From the NCBI GenBank assembly GCA_036346255.1, contig CM070629.1:50900916-50964915 (forward strand): DNA of 64,000 nt. Reading direction: 5' to 3'. Shown here one piece after another: positions 11,319 through 22,530 of the stretch (its first letter is position 1; the number at the start of each line of letters is the position of its first letter). The position numbers and the translations under genes were made by a program. The DNA is from Ampelocalamus luodianensis. Its lineage: Eukaryota > Streptophyta > Magnoliopsida > Poales > Poaceae. Below the pieces are notes generated by a model. It did no database searches. It was not told where the DNA came from and worked only from the letters and a program-made list of their open reading frames with translations.

Positions 11319-13510
11319 TGTAATACTCCGAGTTTTGTTTAGAGGAAGTTCAATCGGGGAAGGGTTGCAAGTCTTTTTTTCGGTTTTTGGAGCAGTTTCT
11401 TGGTTTGGGCCTCCGGCCAGGCCATCCTTGCCTTGAGGCCGGCCAAGACCTCCCCTTGGGCCTGGCCCATGCGCCCCCTCCCCTTCTAACCCTAGCCGGC
11501 CACCCCTTTTTCCCTTGGCCGAAACCCCACCCTCCCTTTGGCCGCCCCATCCCCTCTTCCCTCCCCCACGTCCCTACCCCTTGGAGCCGCCCCTACCTCC
11601 CTGGTGGGTGCTCCCTGCTGTGGTGCCGCCCCTTCTTGCCTTCGGATCTTCCTCGCTGCCGGCCAACGCGAGGAGAAGAAAGGGAGCAGCTAGCTGCCGC
11701 TCGGCTAAGGGAGGAGAGGAGGAGGGAGATCGTTGTCTCAAAGGTTCTTCCGCCTACTTCCTGGTTTCTGCAAGGGTAACGATTACTGATCCTCGTCGTT
11801 TGATTAGTGGGAGAGGCGATTTGGTTCATAATTGATTAGATCGATTTGCTGCGAGAAGAAAATCGATTCTGTCCAGAATGTTGCGTGGACTTTTTCGTGA
11901 TGTTAGAGGCCGAATCTGAGTTGTCCATCTCCTAGAGATATTTAGGTTTTGTTCTTAGCTTTCAGTGGCTGCCAAGAACACTGAATTCCGACGTGTGGAT
12001 CAAAAGTGATGGTAGTTTTCGTCTCTGCTGTCCAGAATCCTGACGAGAATAAACTGTCAAGTTGTCTTTTAAATTATGGGTGTGTTAATGGAAGATTCAG
12101 GGCTTTCACCCAACTAGGTTATTGTAGGCCTTGGTCTTAGCTTTTGATGTTGATAAAGAACGCAAAGTTTGGTGTAGCCATTTAAACGTTATGGCACTTT
12201 CCGTGCTGCTGTCCAGAATTGCCGGAAGTTCGGACAGACAAGGTTTGTTGGTCTTGGGGAGTTTGATACATATAGAATTCGAGATTTCCATCAACTAGGT
12301 TGTTGTAGATAATTGTATTACCTTTCAATCAAGCCTGAGAACACCCCTTTTCGAGTTTTAGATCAAAAGTTATGCTATTTATACCGCTGCTGTCCGTATA
12401 GACTTTCTGCTAGAGTGTGGGTTAGTTCAAGCAGCGGGTATCATCTAGATGGTGGAATTGGGGATTATGAGTTAGTGCGATGCGAGTAGTTTCTTGATGA
12501 CTTGGTTCTTATTGAGTAACTTTGGTGTAGGTGGTGAGGCACCAAGGTTAGCGGCTTCTTCGTTGCCTTCCAACGCACCGCTACGCTAAAGGCAAGTACA
12601 GTGACTTATGTGTGGTTTGTAAACCCCAGATGCTTGTTGATTGGTATAGCGTTATGTTGATGTGTGAGAAGCTTAAACGTTCATGTGCCATCCACGGGAG
12701 TGAAATGTTATGATGACCATGTTCTTTATGTATGCTTTTTCTTATGAGTAGAGATGATATTATCCATTGTTCATAAATTTATTCATGCAATCATGTTCAT
12801 GTTCCGTCCATGGGAGTGGAGCTCCACGGGAGTGGAGTCTAAAGTCTCATCAATTCCAGAATGGGCAAGTGAAGTCCCACCATTCCAATGTGGGCAGTTT
12901 TGGACACCCGTATGAAACGTTCTTCATACGATAGTTGGATCCCCGTATTTCGATAAATACGGGCTTAAGTGAACACCGAGGGGTGTGTCACTTGCTATAC
13001 CGGTATAAGCTCGAGTGCAGTCCATCCAGTTCATGGCATCCATGCATTACAGTTCTTTCTTTCAGATAATTTTCATGTGCTATGTCTCTACATGAAGTAT
13101 GTTCTTGTAATCGTTGTACTTGCTGAGTCCCGGACTCACTCTTGTTTGTTGTTTTGTTTTAGGTGGCCATTGATGATGATTCTAGCGGGAGGGAGTAGAC
13201 ATGCACTAAACACTCACCACCATACTCCAATTTCAATAATAGAACTTGGTTGAATTCCTTTATTTGTTTAGAGTTAAACTGTAATAAATAAGGTGTCATG
13301 CAGATGATGTGTTCTATTTGGTTTGGATGTTTATTCTCCGATGTGATACTTGTCTTGCTTAAGTTCAGATTATATTTGTGCGACTGTGCCTTATGAGATA
13401 TTCATCTTTCATTCGTTATAACTTGGAGTAGTGCTTCAATCCTCATGATTATGGTTGTATGTTAGAGTCTTTAGGTAACATTTTGGCTTCTGGATAGCCA
13501 GGGTGTTACA
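11319..13510 (+). mobile_element. Solo LTR A1 (2192 bp), inserted in B
   Basis: It starts TGTAATACTCCG and ends GGGTGTTACA, with perfect duplications TACAG at 11314-11318 and 13511-13515. The uninterrupted target survives in both LTRs of element C (ACCTACAGATTATGCAACTAG near 38151 and 46217), which fixes the insertion boundaries. Landmarks are CAAGGGTAAC (11771), GGCAAGTAC (12591), TATACCGGTATA (about 12998), GAGTCCCGGACTC (13125-13137) and TTGTTTTAGGT (about 13155-13164). It is related to A2 (22889-24989). ORFs are short and without domains. Confidence 0.93.
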
Positions 13511-14389
13511 TACAGATTATGCAACTAGAGGATTAACTGATCAATTTTAACAACAAAATAGCAATGCATACATACAAGTTAAACAAAGTATTAGACTTTA
13601 AAAGTAATGGGATTAAATGGGAAATGATCAAACTGCTTGTCTGGCTACTGTGGCTCACTATGCTGCAGAGGATCACTCTCAAGGTTAGCACAATCGTCGG
13701 AACCTAACGAAAGAGCGAAAAAGAATCGATAAGACGAAAAACACCAAAAAGATTCAAAAACCAACTTCCTCCAAATGCTCTGAAAATTTCACAGCAGCAA
13801 GATCATGATTTATAAAGAATTTAGAAACAAGAACCAATTGATTTGGACTTTTATTGCAAAAGATATGATCAAAACAATTTGGTTCGGCTAAAAAAATTGC
13901 AATCTGTTACTATTCACATAATTAAATTGTTTGGTGAAAAATTCTAGAAAGGTGGTGTAGCTGAAATTTTTATGGTAGATAGCTACTGATATTTTAAGGC
14001 TAACACAAATGGTCTCACCTCATTTAGAGTTAAAATGATTTAGCTATGACTTTCCTAAGTTATCAATCTAAGGCATGATCAATTTCGGAATTAAAGACTA
14101 CTTTAAAACCTATACTATGCTAAAGTACTTTAACAGATGCATTTATAGAATTTTAGTTTATTAAATTTGGAGCTACAGAGAAAAAGATATGCATTTTTTA
14201 AGTTTAAAACAATTAATAAAGTTCAAATAAAAGCTTTCGGGACTTATTCTGGAAAACCGACTCAAACTGGGGAGGTCGTGAGCTGTTGATCAAAAATCAC
14301 ATGGCACACGAGCATAGGCGCGAACTCCACCACGAGCACCTAGGCGCCAAGACTTCATCGCGCCTAGGGGAGGTCTTAGCCGTTAGATC

Positions 14390-15310
14390 CAGACTTGATG
14401 GTCTAGATCTGACGAAGGAGGTCCTTGAGGTGGAGGTCTAAGAGAGGAGGTTCGGTCGGTGAGATCTGAAGGAGGGAGGTCTGGACGGCTAAGATTTAAA
14501 TCGCATCCGGAGGGGTCCGAATGTTCTCCAGATCTGAGCCATAGATCTAGAGATGAACGACGAAGAGAGAAACTAAGCGATAGAGTTGTAAATGGACTGA
14601 GGAGGTCTAGCCCGTTAGATCTAAATCTAACGGTCCAGAACTGACGGGGAGGTCCTAAAGCTACAGATCTAAATGGAGGAGGTCCTAGACGGTCACGATC
14701 TCCAGGGGGAGGTCCTGAACGGCTAGGATCTCACCGAGGAGGTCATGGATGGCCATGATCTTCGCGGGGAGGTCCTACGTGACAGGTCTGGACGGTTCAG
14801 ATCTCCGCGAGGAGGTCCTGAACGGTCCAGATTTAGGCGGGGAGGTCTTGCGGTCTTCTTCGCAAAGGATCAGAGGTGGTCTTTTTGCAAAGAGGACTCC
14901 AAAGGTAGTTTTGAAGGTTCTCTTTACAAAAGACCAAGGGTGGTCTTTTGCAAAGAGGACCTCGGTGCGGTGGCTCAGGGGTGGTTTTTATAAAACGACT
15001 AAGGGAGGTCTTTTCGCACAGAGGACCTCAAGGAGGTCTTTTGCAAAGAGGACCCCAATTCGGAGGGTGATCCTAGCGGCGGGGATTTAACCTACGGAGG
15101 TCTTTAACGACCAGGATTTGAGCGAGGAGGTCCTGGCAGCTAGAGACTTATACAAGGAGATCTAACGGTCAAGATCAAATGAAGAGCTCATGAACGGCTA
15201 CGACCACAACAAGGAGGTTGTAGGACTTAGGCTTGAACAGAAAAAGGGATCGACAGTTTAGATCTAACTCGAGGTGATCCTAGACGGTCAAGATGGGTTC
15301 TTAGGAGGTC
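14390..15310 (-). repeat. LTR-internal minisatellite GGAGGTCCT..GGTC..GATCT (B copy)
   Basis: Degenerate units of roughly 30-40 bp repeat the order GGAGGTCCT, ACGGTC or ACGGCT, then AGATCT. Within it is a sub-array of near-palindromes such as GGTCTTTTGCAAAGAGGACC at about 14940-15055. Equivalent arrays lie in all C and D LTRs. Confidence 0.75.
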
Positions 15311-17441
15311 TGAAGACTTAACGGAACGCACACGCTGCCGACAAGAACAACATTTAACACTAATGATTGGGCTCTCGGACAACTTAAATGCTAATCATTA
15401 GGCTACAGCACTTCCCCGAGTAAGGCACGGCAAAAACACGACTTCGGTTTTTAGCTCATCGCCGGCGACGGGGACTTCGCCAGCGAAAACCAAAAGCACG
15501 ACTAGGTTCCAAATAGTAAGGAGAACCCACAGGCACCGAAAACTAGGGCAAGAATGCACCCTACCGGCGGCTAGCCGGAGATGGCCGACGGAGACCAAAT
15601 ACGGCAAAACGAAAAGCTATTGAGGTTCAAAACGACCAGGTTCCAATACTAAAATACTAACCTGGGAATGAAGGAGGTCCAAGAATGATCGCAGGAGCTC
15701 CGGTGACGGTGGTGCTCGCCGGAGTTGGGGAAGACGACCAATCCGGCCCTGAAAACAGGCTCCCCAATTTGTCAACCTCTGTGAAGGTTTAAACAAAACA
15801 AGTTAGGGAGACTGAGTTGACCAAGAGAACAAAAGAACAGCCAATATTGCAATATTGAACCACTGGAGCTCGGAGGTCGCCTGGGAGCTCCATGGTCCAG
15901 CAATGGTGGCAGAGGCTTTCGGGTGTTTTGAGCACAAGAGTAGAGAAAGAAACTAGAGGTGCAATAATGGATCCAAAGAAGCTTAAGGGAGAAGCTCGGG
16001 CTCAATATATAGCCGGAGAGGAAGAACAAGGGCAGTGTCCACGGTTTCAACAAGCTAGGACACTCGAAATGATGGGAGTAGGTGTCAGAGAGACTTTTGA
16101 GCAAAAGGGGCTGCCACACAATTAATGTTGGCAGCACATAGCCATTTGTCAGCCCAAGAGTTGACAAGGCATTGCTCCCTACTGCCATGCGCACAAAATT
16201 TGATAAGGACCGGCCCCACCAGTCAGCGAGAGAACCAGGGAGGACCTGTCAAAGAACTCAACGGCTAAAATCAGTACAGAGCTCCAACTAGGGAGGTCTG
16301 AACGGTTGGATGAGAATCTAAGGGCTCAGATTTTAAATAAGGATTAGAGGTCCTAACACTTAGGGGAGGTCTGAGCCCCAGATCCAAAGATGAACGGCCC
16401 ACGATCACCCAAGTGCTAGGGGTGGTTGGGGAGGTCTGAGGAGGACGCCCCAGGGTGGTCTTTGCAAAAGATGCAAAGAAGGTCCTAGGGGAGGTCCTCG
16501 AGGGTTGTCTTTGCAATTAGAACAGGAGGAGGTCGAGCGGGTTGGATTGAGATCCAAGGGCTGCGGGGCTGGCGAGGTTGCACGGGCGCGGGATGGTGCT
16601 TTTAATTGGTTTGACCGAGCCAGTTGGCACGAGCCAGACTCTGGTGCGCACCCGAGGAACAGTGAATTCCAGTTTGAGTTTGAAATTAAAAGCTGAGACT
16701 TGGGGATTTATTTGAGGTAGCAAACTAACTCCAAATTTTATGAAATTTTGACAGTAGCTTGCTAACCTTGAGACGGACCTTGTATAAAATTTCCAGAGGT
16801 TTTTATGCTAAGCATTTTTCTCCAAAAATTATACAATGTGCGGAGCTAGGGTTTGACTGACCCTTAAAAATATTCGAACAATTTCTAAAAAAAAATTGTG
16901 AAATTTTTCAGAGGGGTCACATATCAACCCTAGGACTTAGGAAAAATATTTCCCAGAGAAGGATCACAAGATTTGACAAGAGGGTTTTTGGAAAGGCAAA
17001 GTTTAAGGTCAAAATGACTTGTGGCTTGTATTTCCATACTTCTTATTACAAGAATTTTCCAAACATACTGGAATTACAAGATGTAAGAAAAGTTTTAATT
17101 TCTACTCATTTTCTTACATTTGAAACACAAGTACAGAATTTGGGATGTTACAAATATGCTTTAATAATTGAGCAAACTGCCCGAAGGATTCTCTATTGGT
17201 TATTTCTTATGCGTTGGATGCTTTGTAATAGAGTTGTTTAGCAAGTCATGGCTACCTTTATATTTACGTTATGAATTTGATGATTGGATTATTGTTTATT
17301 GTTATAAATAGCTGTTCGAACCTCCAGTATGGTTTACTATACATAGGAGGTTCTGCCAAAATTTAGTAAGATGTCTTAGTTTTGATTGTTACTCAGTTAT
17401 TTTAGTAACATTTCAGGCTCTTGTTGGGCTAGGGTGTTACA

Positions 17442-17485
17442 GTTGATATTAGAGCAGGCTTTAGGTCCATGGTGACTAGATTAAT
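17442..17485 (+). other. Degenerate primer-binding site and start of E internal region
   Basis: GTTGATATTAGAGCAGGC directly follows the LTR end. It resembles the usual plant initiator-methionine tRNA primer site TTGGTATCAGAGC, with G-to-A and C-to-T changes that fit decay by cytosine deamination. Confidence 0.55.
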
Positions 17486-18389
17486 TGTAACACCCCAGCC
17501 TGACAAAGGCCTGGAATGCTACTGAATTAAATAATTTTGACAAGTTAACCTAAAATTCCTTGCAAAATTTCGGCAGACCCTCCTTTGTATAGTTATCTAT
17601 ACCGGAGGTTCCAACTAACAAATATAGCTTGAATAAGTATTCCAACTTGCAATTTGATTAAGATAAAAATCAAAACTGGCTATTCGTTACTATAACATCC
17701 ATAGCAACTAAACCAGGTGTTCTTGGCGGCCACTGAAAGCTAAGAACATTATCTAAATATCTCTAGGAGATCAAAACTACTGGTTCGGCCTCTAAGGACC
17801 CGAAATCGCCCCCGCAACATTCTGGACAGATTGATAAATACTGTAGACCGACTTTGATCTAATCAACTCGAACCGATTTCTCCTCTACGAATAATCCAAC
17901 AACGACAACCGAGAATCGTTACCTTGGAGTAGCTGAGGATCACGAGCTCCCACTGGTGATCCCTCTTCCTTCTCTTCTCCCTTCTCCCTCCTCTTCCTTC
18001 TTGGCCGGCCGAACACACGGGCCCCCTTCTTTCTTTTTCCTCTTGGCCAGCAGCCACATGAGGCTTCTTCTCCGGTAGCGGGAGGGCTTCAACAGGGGAG
18101 GAGGAGCTGTAGGGGAGGCAGCCAAAGGGGAGTGGGGGTGGCGGCCACCAATGGGGAGGGCAAGGGGGCGGCTAGGGTTTTGGGGGAGGGTGGCTCCTCC
18201 CCCCCTATGGCCGGCCAAGCCTCATGGGCCAAGGCCCAGGCCCAAGTTGCCAGGTAAATCATAGAAAACCCCCTCTTTCTCCTGTTCAATCGCTTTGCTA
18301 AAAAAAACATTCTCCCGATTTAACTATTCCCTCCCGATTTATTTAATCTTTCCCGACTAATTCCTTTCGAATACTTTTGGGGTATTACA
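17486..18389 (-). mobile_element. Solo LTR F (904 bp), short relative of the A-type LTR
   Basis: On the plus strand it reads TGTAACACCCCAGCC...GGGGTATTACA. Perfect duplications TTAAT lie at 17481-17485 and 18390-18394. Its minus strand matches the first part of the A-type LTRs, including CAAGGTAACGATTCTCGG, CTGTCCAGAATGTTGCG, CTAGAGATATTTAG and TTCTTAGCTTTCAGTGGC, then passes directly to an LTR end. It therefore lacks more than 1 kb found in A1 and A2, including the palindrome region. The intact ends and duplications show that the short form itself was inserted or recombined cleanly. Confidence 0.88.
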
Positions 18390-21300
18390 TTAATTAAAAT
18401 TTGCTAATGGTTAATCAACTTAAAAAATTTACATACTAGTGCACAGTAGGATGGGAATGGGAAAATCATTACATTTATGTTTCCGTTATATCGTATTGAT
18501 GATTGCTAATATGAATTGAGTATGATTGCTTATTAATTGATTATATGATTGTTATGTGTGGGGATAATCGATGTCGAGAGGTAGAGTTTGGTTGTGGCCA
18601 TGGGCATGGCCAGGTTGTACTGCTGGTTGGGGTATAAGAATAGTAGAGTGCTTACCTTGAGTAAACTAATTCCAGGTGTTGAGAATGGATTTATTTGGGA
18701 AGGTTATTGTCTTCCTTAAGTTGTATTAGGATTTTCTGATAAACCGCGGGAGGTTTATTAATTTTTCTTGGGTTAGTGGTTACAATGCAGTTGGATGTTT
18801 TTTCCCTTGGTTCCATAAAGCGATGATTTATTCTTCTGACTGACGAGAGTTGCTACTTGTTAACGTTGTTGATTCGCAAGGTTGATATTTTATTGTGAAG
18901 GTTTGCCTTCCTTGTTGGAAAAAAATGATTCGCTTATTCGCTTGGTACTTTGGATAATGTGAACTATATTTTGCGAGTTCTTTAGCTTGTGAAAGCTTTG
19001 ACTCTACGTATTTCTTTTGTAGTAGTTGGAGTGTTGAAGTTTGGTACTTCTTCTTTGAGAAAGAAAGTGTCAAAACTCTTTTGTAACGTTTTATTGTGTA
19101 AAGTGGGAGGTTGCAAGTATGGAAGATAATGGACAATGTATGAGTCATTAATCTTAACAAAAATCCTTGGTAGTAAATGTGATTAAATTATTGTTGTCAT
19201 AGAATAATTACATGATGAACTTATTTAATGATATGACTATACATACTAGGAATCCAAGATTTATTAAGAAGTGTGAGATATTAATGATTTGGTCTGATCA
19301 TTAAGATTGTGGAATGTGTCCCATTGGATTAATGTACCCATTAGTGATGGTTATGTTAAGGATGTGTTTGAACGTTGCCTTAGAGGATATTAATTCGGAA
19401 ATTTTCATAAACTGGCTACTTGATGATCATACATAATAGCTAGATTGAAGCATGTATATCAGATTAGATGAATGTTGAGGTAGTACCTTGTGAAACCCTG
19501 TTATACAAGAGATGGTGTTATTAAATCTTTAATTATATTTTGCCCTAAACTCTGAGCATAAAGTGGAATGTTGACTCTATGTTTATAAATGGTTATGTGA
19601 CTGCAAATAGAAGTAGGACCCTATTTGCATACGTGATAAATACAATTGTCAATTGGTAATGATAGTTGAAGTGGGTGTTGAACAACACTAATGGTTGAGT
19701 GGATGAATGAATAAGTGGTCTCTGATAGCGTGCCTTGCGAAATTGTTATTTGATAGCATGATCTTGTTGAAAGAGGTTTGTTTCAACCTTGTGACTTGTG
19801 TTTCTTTTGGAGAGGTTTATGATGGGATAAGAGGCTATGATGATTCTCGCTAAGAGCGTGTTCCTTTATTGTTAGTGTGATTGTCAGTAGGGATTATGAT
19901 GATAATGTTGAATGTTTTGTATAAAAGAATTTGATCGCTCACGTGATATTGATTAAATGAAATGTCTCTAGTTTTGCGTTTATGAACTTTTGGACCTCAT
20001 GTTGATGTGGTAGCTAAAATTGTTTCAAGCAAAGTGACGTGTTGAAAGGTTTTATTAATTCCTGAGTGATTCATGTGTTCTGGTCTTCAAATCTCTTCTT
20101 GTTGGAGTTGGCATGGTGGTGCTTTAATCAAAGGAAGTCGCTTTTTTTGTTAAAGGAAAGAGTAAAGTAGAAGTATTTGAGATTGAAGTCAAGTTTTGTA
20201 ACTTGTAATTTATTAAAATTTGCCTAAACTTTCTATTCTTGCCCATAAGAGTTTCCCAAATATCAAAAGCAATGTTTTATTCTCGTGTGAGGTTTGATAT
20301 TTTCTGTTTGTGGGGCGTGTGCCCTCAACTATGATCTCATTTCTTGTTTTCTAAGATCATTGCTATTTGACTATTTTCCTTGATCTTATACTGTAAGTGG
20401 TAACATTTTCCTATATGCTGAAATTCATTTCTATTTGCCTCTTCTTCTAAGAAAGGGCTAATCGATTTGTGTTGCAAAGTCTTTTCGGATATGTAATGGC
20501 AACTAGATAGTGGTGGTCTAGTAGATGATTTTGTGAGCCTTTATGTCAAGTTGTTGAGATGCATTGAGTGATAAATTGATTCTTTGGAGAAAAAAATCCT
20601 TAAAGAGAATTTGATTTAATAGAATAGTGGTCCTCGGAGTTAATTGATTACGATGTTGCAATTAGTAGAACCTATAGTGATGTGTGGTCCAAGATTTTTG
20701 TTCAATTGATGGAACATTAGAATTAGAAAGTATAGAAATCTTGATCAATTTATTAGAGTATCGTAATTGGGTACTCGGTAAGATTGTGTGGAAGAATTAT
20801 GATGGTGTAGTTTAATGAGAGTAGCAGTGTGGAGAAATTTAATCGTTGTGTTAATTAATGGGATAGCAGGGATTGTCAAGTATGACTTGGCTTTAGTGAG
20901 TACCCCTCTGGGAGTTAGATTATCTCTAAGGATAACTTAGTCAAGAATATATTTATTTATTGATGTTAGTGATTAAGTATGTTTGAATCTTGGTCAATTA
21001 GTTAGGGTATTGCGAATGGGTATATTGTGGTCGTGTATTGGAATTTGATTGGTGTGCTTAGTGAAGGTCCAAGATTGATGAAATGAATCGCCTTGGGAGG
21101 TTACTTGATTAATGAGAAATGTTGATATTAATGACTGATGTTATTGTTGAGCTATGTGAAATTTTAGTAAACGAAATTAAAGATTTCCTATCAATTATAC
21201 CAGATATTCATGGAAGGAGACTTGGAGGTTGAATTTGAGCATTGCATTTTTTATGCTAGGACCTTGGAGGCCCAATATTATGTGTAGAAGTAGAAGAGCA

Positions 21301-22366
21301 AAAGTGGATTCTAAAGAATGTGTTGATCTTTGATAGAATACTTTGGGTATAGTAAATGAGTATGGGTGCTTGTCGATGAAAAAAATCTTTATTGAGGTGT
21401 TGGGAATCATTTGTCAAAATAATTCTTTTGGTATAGGAGTGGACTAGAGAATCCTTTTGTGGATTAGTAGAGTCTCTCTAAATGAATGTGGTTGTTCTTT
21501 TGATTTGAGGATCGTTTTGGATTGTCAGTTAAGAGGAAGGAGTTAGTATGATGATTTGAAAACTCGTGATTTGGGAGGAGGCTTATTTCTTAAAAGAACA
21601 TCCCAGAAAAGAATGTTTTCTCGAGTAGGGAAGTACTTCCTTCATTCTTGATTGAGCTGAGTGTTTATGATAGAGATCATGTACCATTTGAGTCGACTTT
21701 ATGGGGCATGGTGGTTCTTTCCGGTTCAAGAAAAAAAAATAAAGGAAGTGTTTGATTTGGGCATTCGAGTGATTTCTCTTTTGGCTTATGTGGTGTTTAT
21801 TTGCAAACTTCCTAGTTGGAATGTTGGAAGGTTTTCATGATAAATCTCTGATTCTGGATTTGAGTGTTTTGGAGGGAAGTTGGTTACAAGTGGGTTGGAA
21901 TGTGAATCCTTTATTTTTAGTCAAGTTCTGATTATTAAAGTTTGTTTAAAATAAGCTGTGTTGTGCGTCCTCGCTTAATGAAGGTTCTCCTTGTTAGGAT
22001 GAAGAGATCGACTGAGAGATGGAACAAGAGTTCCATATGTCTATGTGCATGCTTTGTGGTTTGGTCCCAAAGGGAATGATAGCCAAAAGTATATTTGGTT
22101 TGCTCTCGGAGTTGCGGGGATTTTGGAAGATAGTAATTCGCTGGAATCATATCGAGCCCTGGAACAGGGTATATAACGTTTTGTATGACCCAGTGTTGAG
22201 AGAATGCTTGAGGTATTTGGTGTGTGAGGTTTCATAAGATCCGTTGACCAGCGAGTAATACCGCATCTTCGAGTCATGTCCGTTGAGTGGTTCCGGTTAG
22301 GTCAATACGAGTGAGTAGGTGTGATACATCAGCTGCATCAAGGTGCGGTGGTCCTAAAATTCTGAG

Positions 22367-22423
22367 AGGAAAACAACTTGGGAATTGGAGTTTCGCATGC
22401 ACGAGCAATATCTGGTATTGTTC
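22367..22423 (+). pseudogene. Chromodomain tail remnant in element E
   Basis: The frame from 22367 reads RKTTWELEFRMHEQYLVLF, comparable to the end of the chromovirus chromodomain and to the remnant at 2293-2346. No upstream chromodomain or integrase frame connects to it. It places E in the Tekay/Del-like lineage. Confidence 0.6.
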
Positions 22424-22517
22424 AGAGCAAGTACGTGGTAAAGCTGGTAGAATTTTTTTTAGCTAACATTGTTCTTTGGCATTAAGCGTGTTTAGAATTC
22501 AGGGTCGAATTATGTTT

Positions 22518-22530
22518 AAGGGGGGTAGAA
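22518..22530 (+). other. Polypurine tract of element E
   Basis: AAGGGGGGTAGAA directly precedes the 3' LTR start, as expected for the plus-strand primer in reverse transcription. Confidence 0.8.

Larger units (their letters stand above)
10612..17152 (-). mobile_element. Solo LTR B of the giant-LTR (C/D) family, carrying solo LTR A1
   Basis: On the plus strand it reads TGTGAGGACCCCG...GGGATGTTACA, the same ends as the LTRs of element C, so it is on the minus strand. Perfect duplications AATAT lie at 10607-10611 and 17153-17157. Without A1 and its duplication it is about 4344 bp, roughly 724 bp shorter than the left C LTR. One deletion explains this: GCCCTTGGGG is joined directly to ACTTAGGCACC near 11002, while in C these lie about 770 bp apart (37075 and 37848). 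It contains the GGAGGTC/GATCT minisatellite (about 14390-15310). A TATA-like TATATATTGAG lies on the minus strand at 16002-16012. ORFs in it are repeat translations. Confidence 0.88.
8775..17441 (+). mobile_element. 5' LTR of element E, interrupted by solo LTR B
   Basis: LTR sequence occupies 8775-10611 and 17153-17441. The pieces match the 3' LTR at 22531-26770 in order; for example CTTTAATAATTGAGCAAACT after the break at 17160 matches 26492. Splice-like and palindrome landmarks are CAAGGGTAA (9192), GCAAGTAC (9985), GAGTCTTGGACTC (10478-10490) and TTTTTTAGGT ending near 10517. Confidence 0.85.
18390..22530 (+). mobile_element. Internal region of element E, no recognisable gag or pol
   Basis: About 4.1 kb of AT-rich, TG-rich sequence. 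The longest frames are about 110 codons, lie on both strands and show no zinc knuckle, protease, reverse transcriptase, RNase H or integrase motif. The first 1.5 kb has an inverted homologue at 1-1440, so this non-coding sequence belongs to a family and is not random decay of one copy. The only trace of coding is the chromodomain tail at 22367. It fits a large non-autonomous retrotransposon derivative. An alternative is a pol decayed beyond recognition by C-to-T change; profile searches would separate the two. Confidence 0.7.

Noticed and set aside
11350..11835. Proline-rich frames of 106-130 codons in solo LTR A1
   Set aside because: They arise from the pyrimidine-rich stretch typical of these LTRs, with frames open on both strands and no counterpart kept in A2.
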